In this document: positions 1 to 14,200 of the stretch, in pieces
Layout: each line of letters starts with the position of its first letter
How positions within the stretch are numbered: position 1 is the first letter of the stretch
DNA from: Nepenthes gracilis
Taxonomy: Eukaryota; Streptophyta; Magnoliopsida; Caryophyllales; Nepenthaceae
Assembly: GCA_033239525.1 (NCBI GenBank)
Contig: BSYO01000024.1
Location: forward strand, 6,781,991-6,845,990
Direction of reading: 5' to 3'
Length of the DNA: 64,000 nt
Notes under the pieces: model-generated
What the model was told of the DNA's origin: nothing
Database searches by the model: none
What the model saw: the letters and a program-made list of their open reading frames with translations, nothing else
Translations under genes and position numbers: made by a program

Positions 1-2244
1 TCTGAGACTGATGTACTTGATATCTTGCATTTTAATTATAAGAGGTATGTGTTAATTTTTAATACCTTATTTTATTATTTAATGCAAGTTTTAAAAATTT
101 CATCATTCTCTCTACTCTTTCCTTAGATTTTCTATAATTCTAAATTTCTCTAACAATAGTAGAAATGCTGCCAAAATATCATTAAAATTTAGATGATTCC
201 AGTTGTCAGATTAAAGTTAAGAATTAGTAAAAATTAGAAGTTAGTCTGGTTTTGTTTGATTTTCTATAATTCTAGTTTGTCTCTTTGCTTTTATTTGAGA
301 GTTAACCATGAGATAGGGGTAATTTTTGTTAGTTTTAGTTAGTAAAGTGTATTCAGTAGGTTAATAAACTTTAAGGTAAATTTTGGCTTAATAGTTATAA
401 AAATTTGTTAGTTCAGTAATTTTAGATTAAAAAGAATTTTAGAAGTGATTAAGTTTAATTTTTCAGTTGGTATATTAGAGTTAAATTAGGTCTTGCATGT
501 TAGAGTTATATTTTTATTTGGGTAAATCTTTTTTTAGTTTAAGCTTAAGCTCTCAAAATTTCTTGCTTTATATTTTTATCATGGATACCAATAGAAAATT
601 TCACAACCTTCACTGGCTAGTTTGATGCTATATTGATGCCAGATCATTTAACTATGCTGTAAAAAACAATATTTTATTAGTTAGCCAAATGTTCAGGAGT
701 GGCACAAACACATCTTGGATGGAAAATCATGTGTCATATTTTAATTTTTTGTAATTTATGTTGTAATTAACTTTTGACGATCTATGATTTAATTCTGTTT
801 ATTTACAGCTCTGTCACTTAATTTCCGTTTTTTTATTCTATGGTTGACATTGTGTCACCTACTCTTTTAATTATTTTTGTTGTTTAGCTTCTACACTTTA
901 TTTCAATGATCAACATTGCATGGCCTAATCATCTTACTATTCATGCAATTTAGTTTCTTTGTTATTTTACCTCTATGAATGGTATTGTGCTGCCTAACCT
1001 TATATCGTTTATGTACTTTAATTTCCTGTCATCTTTTTTAATGGCCGGTATTGCACCGCCTACATTTCTTTTTAGTTTTGCAATTTTTTTTTCTGTCATT
1101 TAATTCCTCTACTTTTTTGCACTCTATGGTTGGCAATGTGGAGCCGTTATTTTCCATTACTTTGACATTTTGACTCTTAAATCTTCTAGATCATTATTTT
1201 TTCCTCGGGTCACATAATTAATCACAATTTTTACTACTTAGAAGTATAATTCTCAGTAAATAAGATCCCAACTTACCAAATAAAAATATAACGCATTCCC
1301 ATACACTTGTAAATTTACCGTTTGAGGTCGGTCACACAAATTCACAAGAACTTCTCTTGCCAGTAACTCAACAACTTGTTCACTTCTCCATGCTAAAGGA
1401 AAACCACCTGGCCAACTTACCAAGATGAAATCTGCCAAGTTTCACAGAACAAATTACGCAAAGGAGAAAAGGCTGGTTTTTTATTCTACTTCAACAAATG
1501 TCTCATGCAAATGAAGTGCTTTTTTTTATCATTTAGATCACCAACACTACAAAATTTCAGTTTGAATAAGTTTGCCGCTCTGAAAACTCCCTGAAAACAG
1601 TGTGTTTTTGCCATCACATCGAGCAAATAACATTTATGGTTTAGTAAGAATTTAATGGTTGAAGAACTCTAAACTTTCAGTTAATCTGACCTCGTGACTA
1701 AAGGTTTGTAGTCCCATAAGATCTTTTTTCTCAACATGAAACAACAAGCTACTAAAAGCAAAGTGGTTTTTCTGAGAACCTTAAAAGGAATTGGACAACT
1801 ATAACCATCCTTATTGGTGATGCTAATCATTTATGCATATTTCATAAAACACTTTGGGTTTGGATTACAAATCATTAACCTGATTTGAAATTGTTGACAT
1901 CTACATTCCAGTAACTTTAGCAAGAAAATCTATTTTGAGAAGCCCACCACAGGATAACTACGCTTTGGATGATTATCTTACATTCCAAATTTGGCTTCAA
2001 TGGAAATCAGAGCCAGCTGACTCATTAAATATTCTACCATACCTTTCCAAATTACCTAAAATTTGGTGAGAAATTGAAGGTGAGAATATTGAAAATATGC
2101 CACAATAGGTTGTATATACAGCGCAATGCAGAACAAGAGATGATACCCCAAATAGCATCAAGTAAACCAATCTAGCAGATGAGCTAAATGTGTGACACTG
2201 ACTTTAACCAAAAACTCCAGATATAGGACATTAGCTCCATATAC
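1..2244 (-). other. RTEL1 intron 9, incomplete, no further exon recognised
   Basis: AT-rich sequence downstream of exon 9. The left part holds T-rich runs and repeated short blocks with 'ttgcactgcct'-like wording at about 840-1140. One exon-like minus-strand open stretch lies at about 1310-1440 but matches no RTEL1 segment I know. Confidence 0.5.
1253..1438 (-). other. Unassigned exon-like open frame
   Basis: Minus-strand open frame of 61 codons with a protein-like stretch (SEQVVELLAREVLVNLCDRP). An AG acceptor-like site lies before it and GTAAAT follows it. I do not recognise the protein and it is not an RTEL1 segment. It could be an exon of another gene, a decayed fragment or chance. Confidence 0.2.
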
Positions 2245-2290
2245 CTTTAAAAGAATCTCCAGCGCTTGCTCTAGATTCCTGCACGTGAAC
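2245..2290 (-). CDS. RTEL1: RTEL1 exon 9 (last visible exon)
   Basis: A 46-bp exon too short to show as a long open frame. Acceptor CATTTCAG|GTTCAC, donor TTAAAG|GTATAT. Encodes VHVQESRASAGDSFK plus one base. The expected next block (family consensus about SRTLSWWCF) was looked for on the minus strand of 1-2244 and not seen. Confidence 0.85.
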
Positions 2291-5200
2291 CTGAAATGGG
2301 AAGGAAGAGAAACGTGGCAGTGGAACAAACATCTCATTCGCGCACAAATAGGAATAAATATTAAGAAGAACAAAGATGTTGCAACATCAGGCAATAAACT
2401 GGCAGCAGAGTCCCAAAACAACTCTATCATAGTTAGCAATATAAACTTGAAAGTTCAAAGCTTACACGATAGAACTGTGCATGAGAAGTTCCCCCATCTC
2501 TAAAGATTATTCTAAGAATATCACCCATGCTTTCTAGCCTGCACATTGTGCCCTTCATTTCATGTGGCTCTCTACTTCCATTTGCATCTAATGCAATTAG
2601 CAAAGACTTTAGAGACATTGCTAATAAAACAACGAAGAACAATATTAACTAGCAGGAACAGAATTAAGAGTTATCAATTACTAAATAAAACATACAATCC
2701 CATGTAAAATGATTAAAATGCATTGTTCATGTTGGAAATACTATGTGCTCGATCATAGAATAAGTATCAGCAAGAATGTTCATGTCAGAAACACTATGTG
2801 CTCAACCGTAGAATAAGAATCAGCAAGAATGTTGATCTTACCTTCCTCCAGAAGCAAAGCAGCTTCCTCAATTATGCCAATGAGCTTGTTCGCAGTCTTA
2901 CTTGTGATATTTAAATCAGCAAGTAGTTCATATATATAAGGACCAGGCCTAGTAAAACCAAGTTCTTTGGACTCAATATGCACTTCTGCAATTTGCTTCT
3001 CAAGCTTCAACAGTAGAGCTGCAGAGGAAGTACATAAAAATGCACGTCATAGATTAAAGCATTAAACACAAAAGTCAACTGAAATATATTTAAAAACTCA
3101 AAAGTTTAAAGTAACTGTTTTTCAAACAGAGTGAATTGCAATCATAGCGGGGAATGAATGGCAACTCTTATATATTCAATACTTTGATAGACATCTTGCC
3201 ATCTGATTCACCTCTAAGAATAGCAAAATTGTCAGGGTTCCACCTCTTGTCATTTGAGTTTTCTGATTCTCTTCTCCTTATAGAAAGATCAATGCAATTT
3301 TTTGATTCAGAAATGCAAGCTGTCAATAGTCCAGAAGACAGGTCAAATGAGGCTGCATCAGCACAAAGACTTTCCTGCACGCCACAAAACCATAGATTCT
3401 TTTAAATAGCTAAGGTCATAGATAGAGAGAATCCATTGAAGAAAATAAATGTAACCATGTAAAATAAGATGTGCTCCAACCTGAAAATCAAACACTGCAA
3501 AGTAATCATCAAACCATGCTAATAAAACTTACTAGTTCCTTCACAAGTACAAGTATGATCACCTTCATGTCAACAATACAATCTTAGCCCATAGGAAGTC
3601 AACAGCTATATAGATATTTAATATTCTTCACTTTTGACCAAATATCTAAAATTCTAAATAATCAAATCTTGGGCACTCTCAGGAAAGTGTATTTCAAGAG
3701 AGAGATTAGGCAGATCCACCTGCTCTCCAGTACCCATCCCTAATCCCTCAGAAAAGGATAAAATTTTAATTTCCTTGGAGGGATCTCTGAATTTCCAAAC
3801 CAAGGAAATTGATAATGGTTGACTTTGAAGGTGTTCATTTTTATACTACAAAACAAAGGACAAAGACTAACTCTTCAACATAAATTGCCTCTACATCTTA
3901 TTCATTGTCGCTTGGGGAGCGACAGCTCACCCCTGAAAGTGGCATTGACAGAGGACATTCAATGGTCTAGTAGAATGCTTTGTTGTTTCAGCTCAAGAGG
4001 CACGGTCTTTTGGATTATTGTGGAAGGAGGTACTTTGTTGACCCTTAGGGGGACATGCTAAATGAGAAGCTGTCAATACATATCCTACTAATATCATTTT
4101 GTGGTATTAACTCTACAATTTGGATAAACCTGTAAATTTCTATAGGTTCTCAGGAATCCAAATTATTCAACAAAACACGAGTAAGCTAATAGATCAAAAA
4201 AATCCACAGCATACAATGCGATTCTTCCATTTCTCAAGAAGTGAGTTCCCATGAAGTGTAAGACCCCCATGAATTCAACTTATTTACCAAACAATGCCCT
4301 AATGGCATGAGGAACTCCCACATATAACTATCTACTAGCAACTGAGACTTTCCAAAATTAAATTATGAAACTCAAATCTCATGCATAACAAAGAAGAAAA
4401 AGAAATCTGATACTCCAGAAGAATGGAAGCATGACATGTATCCCTTACCGAGCAACATTAGTAGACTGATGGACCCCTATGATGGTAAGAAGAGAAATAT
4501 TAAAGCATTTCTACTCACCAAATTGTGAGCTTCATCAAATATAAGTATACTATCTTTCCACTCTATGCTCAGTGAATCCCTGTAACTACGGTCAATGAGA
4601 TAGTTGTAAGGCGCAAATAATATGTCAACAACCTTGTGCAGCTCTCGTGATAGATAGTAAGGGCACCTACAAGGAGAGTAGAATTCTTCAGTTTTGGAGG
4701 TGAACAATTTTCACCAAGAAAGGGCAAAAAGGTTGACTTCTGAGCAAGAATGTGAACTGCAGTACACAAAATTTGCAAGGCCAACAGAAGCAAATAGAAC
4801 ATAACATACTTTTGGATCAGAAAAACTGCATTTAGAAGAAGCTTAAATATATTGCTCTAATATGAAGAAGAGACAATGTGAATGAGAGGACCTACGGTCC
4901 GCAGCTTCTCCCAATATTGACCAAATCCTCTATGTCAATAGGTTCATCTCCGAGATGGGGATTTCTTTTTATATAGTCTGCAAAAATAAATAAATAAATA
5001 AATAATGTACTGAGGTTCTGACAAATTATCCATTGTCAGAAGGCATCAAAGAATGACTAACAAAGATGATGAATTTGCTGAGTGAAGCAGAAACACATTT
5101 TTTTCCAATGCACTCACTACCATCAATGAGATCCTTGAACTAAAGTGACTTACTTAACACTTACACTTTATGCTGATACAAATGCTAATAGAAGATAAAA

Positions 5201-8200
5201 GAGACCAAACAAAAGCTATGGCCACATAAAAACTAAACTTTCCAACCATCAGAAACTTCTTCGAAGTGATTCCTCTTAAAGAGCATGGAAGATATTATTT
5301 AATCACATTTTTTATTTGCAGAAACTTCACCCAAAAGCTCAACAGCATCAGACATTTTTGGAAGGCACTAAGATAGCATTAAGACAAATACATTCCGCAG
5401 CACATAATCACCAGGCAACAGAAACATAGGGTGATGCTTCAAAAAAAAATACATCCTGAACACATCTAGTCTTCAGCACTCATCAGTAGGACAGATGCAA
5501 ATTTCAATTCTTATGCTAATTGAATGCATGAAATCATGAGTTAATATAATTAAGCTTTAACCTTTCAAACTGAACTTTGATTTCTGATTGAAACTTAATC
5601 TGGTTCTTATGTTCACAATAAGGAGAACAGTTTCTGCAATGTACATCACTGCGCTAAGTATGATGTAAGGTTCACAGTCCAATCCCAAAATCATTGACGC
5701 ATTCTTTTATTCATGAACATGTGCAAAACATTAGGCTAACAACTGCAAGTTTTGTTATTTTTAAAGAGGACTTGCTAAAAGTCATGGCAAACAGCAAAAT
5801 TTCCACACTGTGGATCCTTACAGTGCCAATAAATCCATCTAGGTGAATCATGATGACACATGCCTATTTTCAGACATAAATTAATACCAGCATGAATGAA
5901 GGATGAAAAGGAGAAAAAAGATATCTTAATGATATCACCTTAACAGGCCCTCTAATATTTAGTAATTGAGGAGATGAGAGGATAGTAAAGCCTTAATTAA
6001 CAAAATTCAGAGACAGAAAGCAAGACAGGGACCAGAGATTGAAAAGATCAAATGAGAAAACATTGGCTACAAAACTGCCAAAAGGAGACAAAAGAGTTGC
6101 GAGGGATGTCATGTAACACCCACTTTGTCATGTAGCAACTATTCTGCCATCAAATTGATAGAAGAACTACACTGTTATTTATCAGAAGTATATTTGGCTA
6201 ATTTTAGGTGCAACCAATGGGATTTAATAATAGTAGTAATAAGAGGAGAAATAATAGGCAATGCTATTGTGAAGCCACTCAACCCAAAATCTTAGAACCA
6301 GTGCTACATTCCAATAATGCTTAGTGGACATAGGGAAATATGTTTATTAGGATATACAAGTCAATATCTTTAAAGGAAAGGGCATTTTGGTCCTACAACT
6401 GATTACAATGTATGACAAGCCCAAAATCATTTCACTAGTGGGCAACAAGGCTCAAAAAACTCATTTTTCATCTCCATAACAAATAAGGGTCTAACAAACA
6501 AATATTGCACAGGTGTGGCCCTTTTCTGTTAAAGAAAAAGATGAAATAGAACACAAACTCAGATTATCAGCAGTTTAAGACTTTTGTTGGGGCATAAACA
6601 CGCTGATAATGGGAACATTAAAATTAGAATTGTCAAAGACAACAATTTATGAACATTTAATTGTTATAATAGAAAGCACAATGTTTAGGATCTTCCATTT
6701 CCATCTAGATGTATTACCTCTGCCAAACGTGTAATGATTACAATTGCGTGCTGTTCTTTTGCTTCGGAGGTAATGGCAAGCATTTGTTTGTGCTTTGCCA
6801 TGAAGTAATCTGACTTGATCATGAATGCACAGCTGCTCTCGAGATCCTAGTACAACCATTCTGGGCCTGCACATTTCATTATGATAAGTGCATATGATCT
6901 ACTAATATTTAAATGCTTCCCCAAAAGCAACTCCAAGGTTGCAATTGAATTCCAGACAGTTGAATAAAGAAAGAGATAAAACAGTGGTAGCCCCACTCAT
7001 CTCAAGAATTCAAGAAAAAAAAACTGAATGAAAGCACAAAAGGTAAGAAAAGAGACACTATGGTCAGCACAACACCACCACATGCATACAACATATTCCA
7101 AACTTAATTAAAATACAAAAACAAGGTCTGAAAAAGATTTGGTAATAAATTGACAGGCATAAACATATACACTGGTTTCTTCATACCAAGGTGATGGTAC
7201 ATGGAAATGGGCCAGCCTAGTACTCAATTGGATAAGCAGCCCAGTGCTTAGACGGATAAAAGACCCAAAGACCAACGGCCCCCTAGGAGATGCCACAAGC
7301 CACCAGGCAAACAACGCACAAACGTACGAACCAAGAGACACGACCTAAATAGCCAAACATTAATAAATCATAATGAATTGCTTAATAGCCGGATGCAGAA
7401 GGCGGATGAGTCAATCCAATTGCTAGCACCTAGGCTGTCTTACCATTAAATTGAGGCGACCGTTACGCATACAACTAACATCTCTCACCACTATTCCGAA
7501 GCAGCATCATACCCACGTATTAATTCCAGGCACCCACCAACCAAAAGGCACCTCTTGTTATTAATAAGCTCTCCCCAAAGAAGATGAGAGAAAGGACAGG
7601 AGGAGAAAACAAAGCTACTCCACCAAACGAGTACATAAAAAGGAGCACAGCCCTCCATATAAACACTCATCCCATCATTTGCGTCCATCGTATTTTCCTT
7701 CCTCAACATCTTTCAAATCCTTAGAAAAATCACTAACAAGGCGTCGGAGGATATATTAAGGAACGAGTCTCATATATCTCTTACCTCTAATTTGTTTTGT
7801 TATGGTGTGTAGGATTCAGATTCACAGTTACGAAGACCGAATCCGTTTGCAGTCGGATCTCCAACCGAAACTCCCAAATTTGTACAACAATCCAGATCCT
7901 AGAGACACATCACAAGGTGAACTACAGTTCAACCTTTCAACAAAATGTTAACCTAGCATTGAAATATCCCAATACATCAACATGAAATCATTCAAAATCA
8001 TACATGCACTTAGAGACCCAACAACAAGAATTATAATAAGGGCTATAGTGACTGCAGTTAAAAAAATAACAGAAACAAAAAGAACTTTACCTCCACTGTC
8101 TGTTCACATCAACCCCATCTTTTCACCCACTTTTCAAATTTGACTTAATAAATAACCACCAAAAAAGATACAAGAAGCAAGCACACAACAACATTATATT

Positions 8201-11200
8201 CTGTTGAGAACTTGAGATTATTAAATGGTCAATGACCAAGAATGGAAAGTAATAATGCCCATCCTTCACCCAATGTCATAGAAGTCCTAATTAAAAGAAA
8301 ATGCCCAGATTTCTACTTGTATGGTGATAGTGATCGTGTTTTGGTTTCAATCCCCATTCTCCCGTCTCCTCTTTCCATTAAATAGTCTCAATATTTACAT
8401 AATTATGAGATTTTAGGATCACGGTAATAAATAGAATTATCTCCCAGTTTGAAAACTATACATACAATTATGTACAAAGCTAATCAACTAATTATTCTTT
8501 CCTACTTAACAATACTATGCTGCATAATCCACACCTATAATTGGTACTCAGCTTGATTCTTGTGTTTACTCATCCTCTTATATAACATCCCCCTTCAAAT
8601 TAATATTGGTAAATCAAAAAGTATCAATTTGCCAACTATGAATTGATGTCGATGATGAGACATAGCCTTGGTAAAAATATTAACCGATTGTTCCGTAGAA
8701 ATATGAGAAAGGGCAATCTCATTCCGCACAAGTACTTCTAGGATATAATGGTAATCTATCTCAATATGTTTAGTGGGCTCATAGAATACTGGATTGAAAG
8801 TAATTTGAATAACACTTATATTATCAGCATGAAATGTGGTAGGTAGAAGGGAAGAAACACCAAGCTCACATAATAGTCCACAAAGCCACACAATTTCAAA
8901 GCATGCAGATAAGATGGCTTTATACTCAAACTTAATAGAAGATTTTGAGACACAATCTTGCTTCTTACTTTCTATGCAACAAAAGTATTACCAAGAAATA
9001 TATACCAACTAATAATAGTATGTTAAGTATCCACATAACCGGACCAATCAGTATCACTAAAACTGTCCAATTTTAAAAAGGTTTTAGAAGAAACGAATAG
9101 GTCACGCACTGACGTACCCTTGTTGTACCATCATAAACACCGTACAACAGCCATATGCATCTGACAAGATTCCTTCATAAACTAACTAATTTGCTGAACC
9201 GTAAAGGAAATATCAAGTCAAGTAATAATCAAATAATTCAAATTTCCTACTAACTGTCCATACATTGAATGATCAAGTAACAATTTGTTACCTGTTTTAC
9301 ATAACTTCATATTAATCTCCATAGGCTTAAGAGCTAAAGTTCTAATCTTGAAGGTTGACAAGAGAGAAAAACTCTTGAGTATACTTATACTAATGTAAAA
9401 GGATAACCGTCAAACAATGTTGGACCTCAAGTCCTAGAAAGTATTGTAATGAGTTGAGGTCCATTATATGAAATGTGAATTTGAGACTTGCTGGAGATGT
9501 TTAATTAACTTAAGATTGGATCATATAATCACAATATTATCTACATATATGAGAGTATGATCCCAATATCAATCGATTGAAAGAAAAGTAGTAGTCATAT
9601 TGACTCTAGGTAAAATTGAATTCTAGAATAGTAGTACAAAACTTCCCAAACCAGGCTCATAGATCTTGCTTCAATCCATACAAAAATCACTTGAGTTGAC
9701 AAAACTCATAAAAGAAAAATACATGCCAAGAGGAGTCATAAGTATTTCTTCATTTAGATTACCATTTAAAAATATATTTTTCAAATCCATTAGGTAAAGC
9801 GGCCATTTTTTTGAGTAGCAATAGTAAAAATAGTACAGATTGTAGTCATTATGGCGATAAGAGTAAATGTTTCCTCATAATTAATACTATGTTATTTCTG
9901 ATTTTCAAGAGCCAAGAAACAAGCTTTATATTGCTTAAGAGACCCATCAGCATGGTATTTCATAGTATACACCCATTTACACCTAATTGGAGTAACTTCC
10001 AGAGGGCAAGAAATAATAATCCAAGTGTGATTTTCCTATAAAACAATAAGTTCATCTTGCATCACTTGCAGCCAGCATGCATGAGTAGTGCTTGTGAGTA
10101 AGACTTAGGAACAATAGTAGTAGTTGGAGTTTAAATAGCTGAGTGGATAAATCCATATCTACCAGGAGATTTGGGAATCCAAGTAGACCGTCGAGGCATA
10201 GGATCAAGCAGCGGTTCAAGAATAAAGAGAGGCAGTAGGCATCGTAGATGATGCACAAGACCGAACATAATGTAAGAAAAGTTACTAATATCATCAAATG
10301 ACGGAAGCAAATGGATGACACAATATATTTATTATGAGATGGAAAGAAATACTAATTGTCAAAGAAAACAACATTATGAGAAATACAAAAATTGTTACAA
10401 TCAGCATCGCAGCAAACAAACTCTATGAGAATTACTATAGCCTAGAAAGAAACATTAAACAGTTAAGTAGCAACTTGTGGCATTTATGCAAAGGGAGGTG
10501 AATGAAGCATGCACATCCAAAATTGTACTGAGAATCATAGTGTGGATGGTTATCAAATAAATGATAGTATGGAGAATCAAACTGTAAGTTTGGAGAAAGG
10601 GTAAACAATTGATCAAGTAAGCAGCTATAGAGATAGCTTCCATCAAGAAACAAGGTGGGACAGATGATTTTAGTAAAATGGCAGGGACGACATCTTAGAG
10701 ATGTTGATTCTTATGTTGTACAACCCCATTTTGTTGAGGAGTGTAGGGATATGAACGTTGAAAGAGAATTCCCTTCTTCTATAGAAAGGAGCAGAATTCT
10801 CGAGACATATATTCACCTCCAAAATTAGAACGTAAGATTTTAATATATGTGAAAAATTATATTTCAACATAGGATACAAAAATTTTGAAAATTAATAAAT
10901 ACTTAAGCTTTGGATATAAGAAAGTAAATCCAAGTGACTTTACTATAATTATTAATGAATATTACAAAATATTGGTACTGAGCATGAGAAGGAATAGGGC
11001 TCATGCCCTATACATCAATATAAATAATTTCAAAGCATGTGGAGGCATGGTGACCATGGGATAGGAAAGGTAATGTTTTACTTGTACTAAGTTTGCAGGA
11101 AGTACAATCGAAAGAGAAATTGAAATTTAAAATATTGCTTTTATTACATAAGTAACTATATTTCATAAAATATTTAAGTACAATAGAATTTGGGTGTCCC

Positions 11201-14200
11201 AAATTCTTATACCACAAATGAAAATCATAAGTAATAGCCAAACAACTGACATAATAGAACAAGAAACAAAAAAGATTGAAGATAAAATAGACGTTCCACT
11301 TTGAGTTCCTTTGCTATCACCTATCTTGATACTTGATCTTGCACACAACAACCATTATAATCAAATTGTAGAGAGCAATCATCGTCCACTAATTGTCCAA
11401 TAGAATTTAAATTTGTAGATAACTTAGAAGGCACAAATATATTTGAAAGAGATGTCCCAAGGTTTCCAATTGCAATGATGGGAAGTGCACTACCATCAAC
11501 TAATTGAATATTCTACTTACCGTCATACTGATGAACATCATGGACGACTTCTATACTGCCTGTGATGTAATTGGATGCTGTAGAATCAATTACTGAGGAG
11601 CAGTAAGAGACTTTTTCTTACCTACGAGACCAAGAGTAAATACAGCAGAGAGAATCATCTATTGAATTTGTTCAGGTGTAATGGTGGAAGATGAAGATCT
11701 CAAAATAGTGGACTGATTTGAAAATGCAGTAGTAACATCACACTAAATAGTTGATCAAAAAGTAAAGACTGATTTATTTTGAGATTGTACATGACAATTA
11801 TTAATAATAAGACTTTCCTTTTTATAATAATTGCAGAATTTCTTCAAGTAATGTTTTGCAATGTAACAAAATTCCTTACAACTATAGCGCTATGGCGGAG
11901 ATTTGAATCGTCCTTTTTCTTAAGTGATGTAGGCCACATCAAAAATTTCAATATCAATAGATTGTTAAGCAAGACCGTGTTAGGAAACGAGGCATTGTTC
12001 TTCACACAAGAGTTCCCCCAAATAAGCATCCAAGGATCGGATAGATTGTTGGTTAATTAATCTAGCACGAGTACCTTCAAACTTTGGTCGTAGCTTTATC
12101 AGAATTTGATCCCTTTGACTCTCTGAATGAACTTCTTGCAAAGCTGCAGCAACTCCTTGGGAACCCTTGACTTTATAAATCCAGCAAAATTATTCTATAA
12201 ATTAAGAAATATTGAATAAAATTGTTTGATAGATATATTTCCTTGGCAATCATTTCCAATATCGAGCTGAAATTGAAACTTTCGGACAAATTTATCTTGG
12301 AAACAAATTTGTCAAAAAAATCCCACATCTTATTAGAATTGGAAAATGAGAGGAGATTATTTACCATATGAGTCATGTCCTCGAACCCGAGGACTAATTA
12401 TATTAATTATTGATCCTTATTTAAGTTAATCGAAAATTTATCCCTTAATTACTTGAAATTCATTATTCATTTACGGACCAAAACCCAATGAAACATTGAG
12501 ATATGAACCCAAAAAATGACAAATACTGATAAATGACCCAAAAAAACGATAAGACAAATTACAGGATTTGAAATGCCACACCCAAATATGGCTCCGAGAA
12601 CTAACCATATATGACCTTGAAATATACGTAAGGAGATATGTCCCCACTAAAATTGGAGTCAATTGAATCATAACTTAAACATTTCACTGGACAATACCTA
12701 AATCAAACTAAGTTGCTGATAAATATAGATATGATTTAATTATTATAATACCATAAACTACAGCAACATAACATTCTAATTCTAATGTCTTTGAACAAAA
12801 TACATCATCTAAGTTCAATATTCAAATCATATTTCTTCAAACAACCTTCCCATCAACTTTATCTACTTACAAGTATGACCCAAGCCCTTTAATCTAAAAG
12901 ATTAGTGAAAAACAAAATAATAGTAGCCAATTGATCCATAAGGCAAATAACTTTCATAAATTGCATCAAAACATGCAAAAATAGACATGATCTAAAATCA
13001 GATGCAATGTCATATAATTTCCATACAATTGTATGTATAATTTTAGGCTAACAATCAAATTTATTTTTCTTTAACGGTGCATCATTAAAATATGCTCAAA
13101 TGATACAAATTTTGTGGACTAAGCATTAGTAGGGTGAGTGCAGGGCCTCACCGACAAAGGTATGACTAATTAAAACTCAAGTTATGTGTATTTTCACACA
13201 ACGAAAAACCATATACTACTATTCAAGATCGGTAAGTCGGCCGTCATACATATAACCCTTTAAATAAGGCCGAACGTCACTTTCAACCCACAAACAATAG
13301 GTTTAAACCTCGATAATTATTATAATATATAAAGACATGTCATAACATATTACCGTCAATTCTGTACAATGGTCTATGAATAAATAAATAAAAAACTTTA
13401 CTCAAATACGAATCAATTCCTAATATTTTTCATATCAAAGAAAATATCGTCATCTTTTAGTTTATATAGAGTTTCCTTCCTTAATTTTTCAAAATACTTG
13501 GTGTGCAATACATCATAATTCTTGCAGGAATTGAATGTGCACTTTTAAAGCATGTAAAAGCTATATTATGGAGTTTTTAATCTTACAAAACTGTTCATCA
13601 CAAGAATTTGCAGAAAAATCAGTATAATTGTGTAGTTTCAACATTTTCTTCCAATTGTAAAGCATGCAAGAATAATTTAAGTATGAAATCAAAACATGTA
13701 GAACACATTTAAAAATTGAAGTCATGCATAAGCATATGTACAAAAACCAAGAATATGCAAGAGCATTTAGTCATAATTTCAAAACAAATACGAGTATTGT
13801 TGCAGAAAATCAGTTTAAAAACACAATATACATCAAATGGAAGCATATATTTCATAAAAGTGTCATAGGATGGGAGTAAGATCACATGCATGCAAAGTAT
13901 ATACTCTTAGTTATGAAATATCACATACATGAGCATTTGGAACAATAAATGCTCAAGGAAATGGAGAAAGATCAACAACAAATGAAAGAGAACTTGGACA
14001 CACTTGTCTTGAACTTAGAATCACCACAATCTTCCTTAGATTTATTTAAAATTCCTCCTCTAGCCTTTTCTTTCTCCTTCTCTCTCTTCCTTTTTTTCTC
14101 TTTCTCTCTCTTCTCTCCAAAATCAAGCGAAAATGACTAAAAATAGGTCAAATATGCCTTATATAGAAAATTAGCGCACAAGTGCCTACCAAATGCGCAT

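Noticed and set aside
1..2244. Evidence that RTEL1 is truncated
   Set aside because: Missing exons can simply lie left of the window because the gene runs leftwards.
3819..4061. Small plus-strand gene in RTEL1 intron 5
   Set aside because: No recognisable domain and no start context or neighbours to support it.
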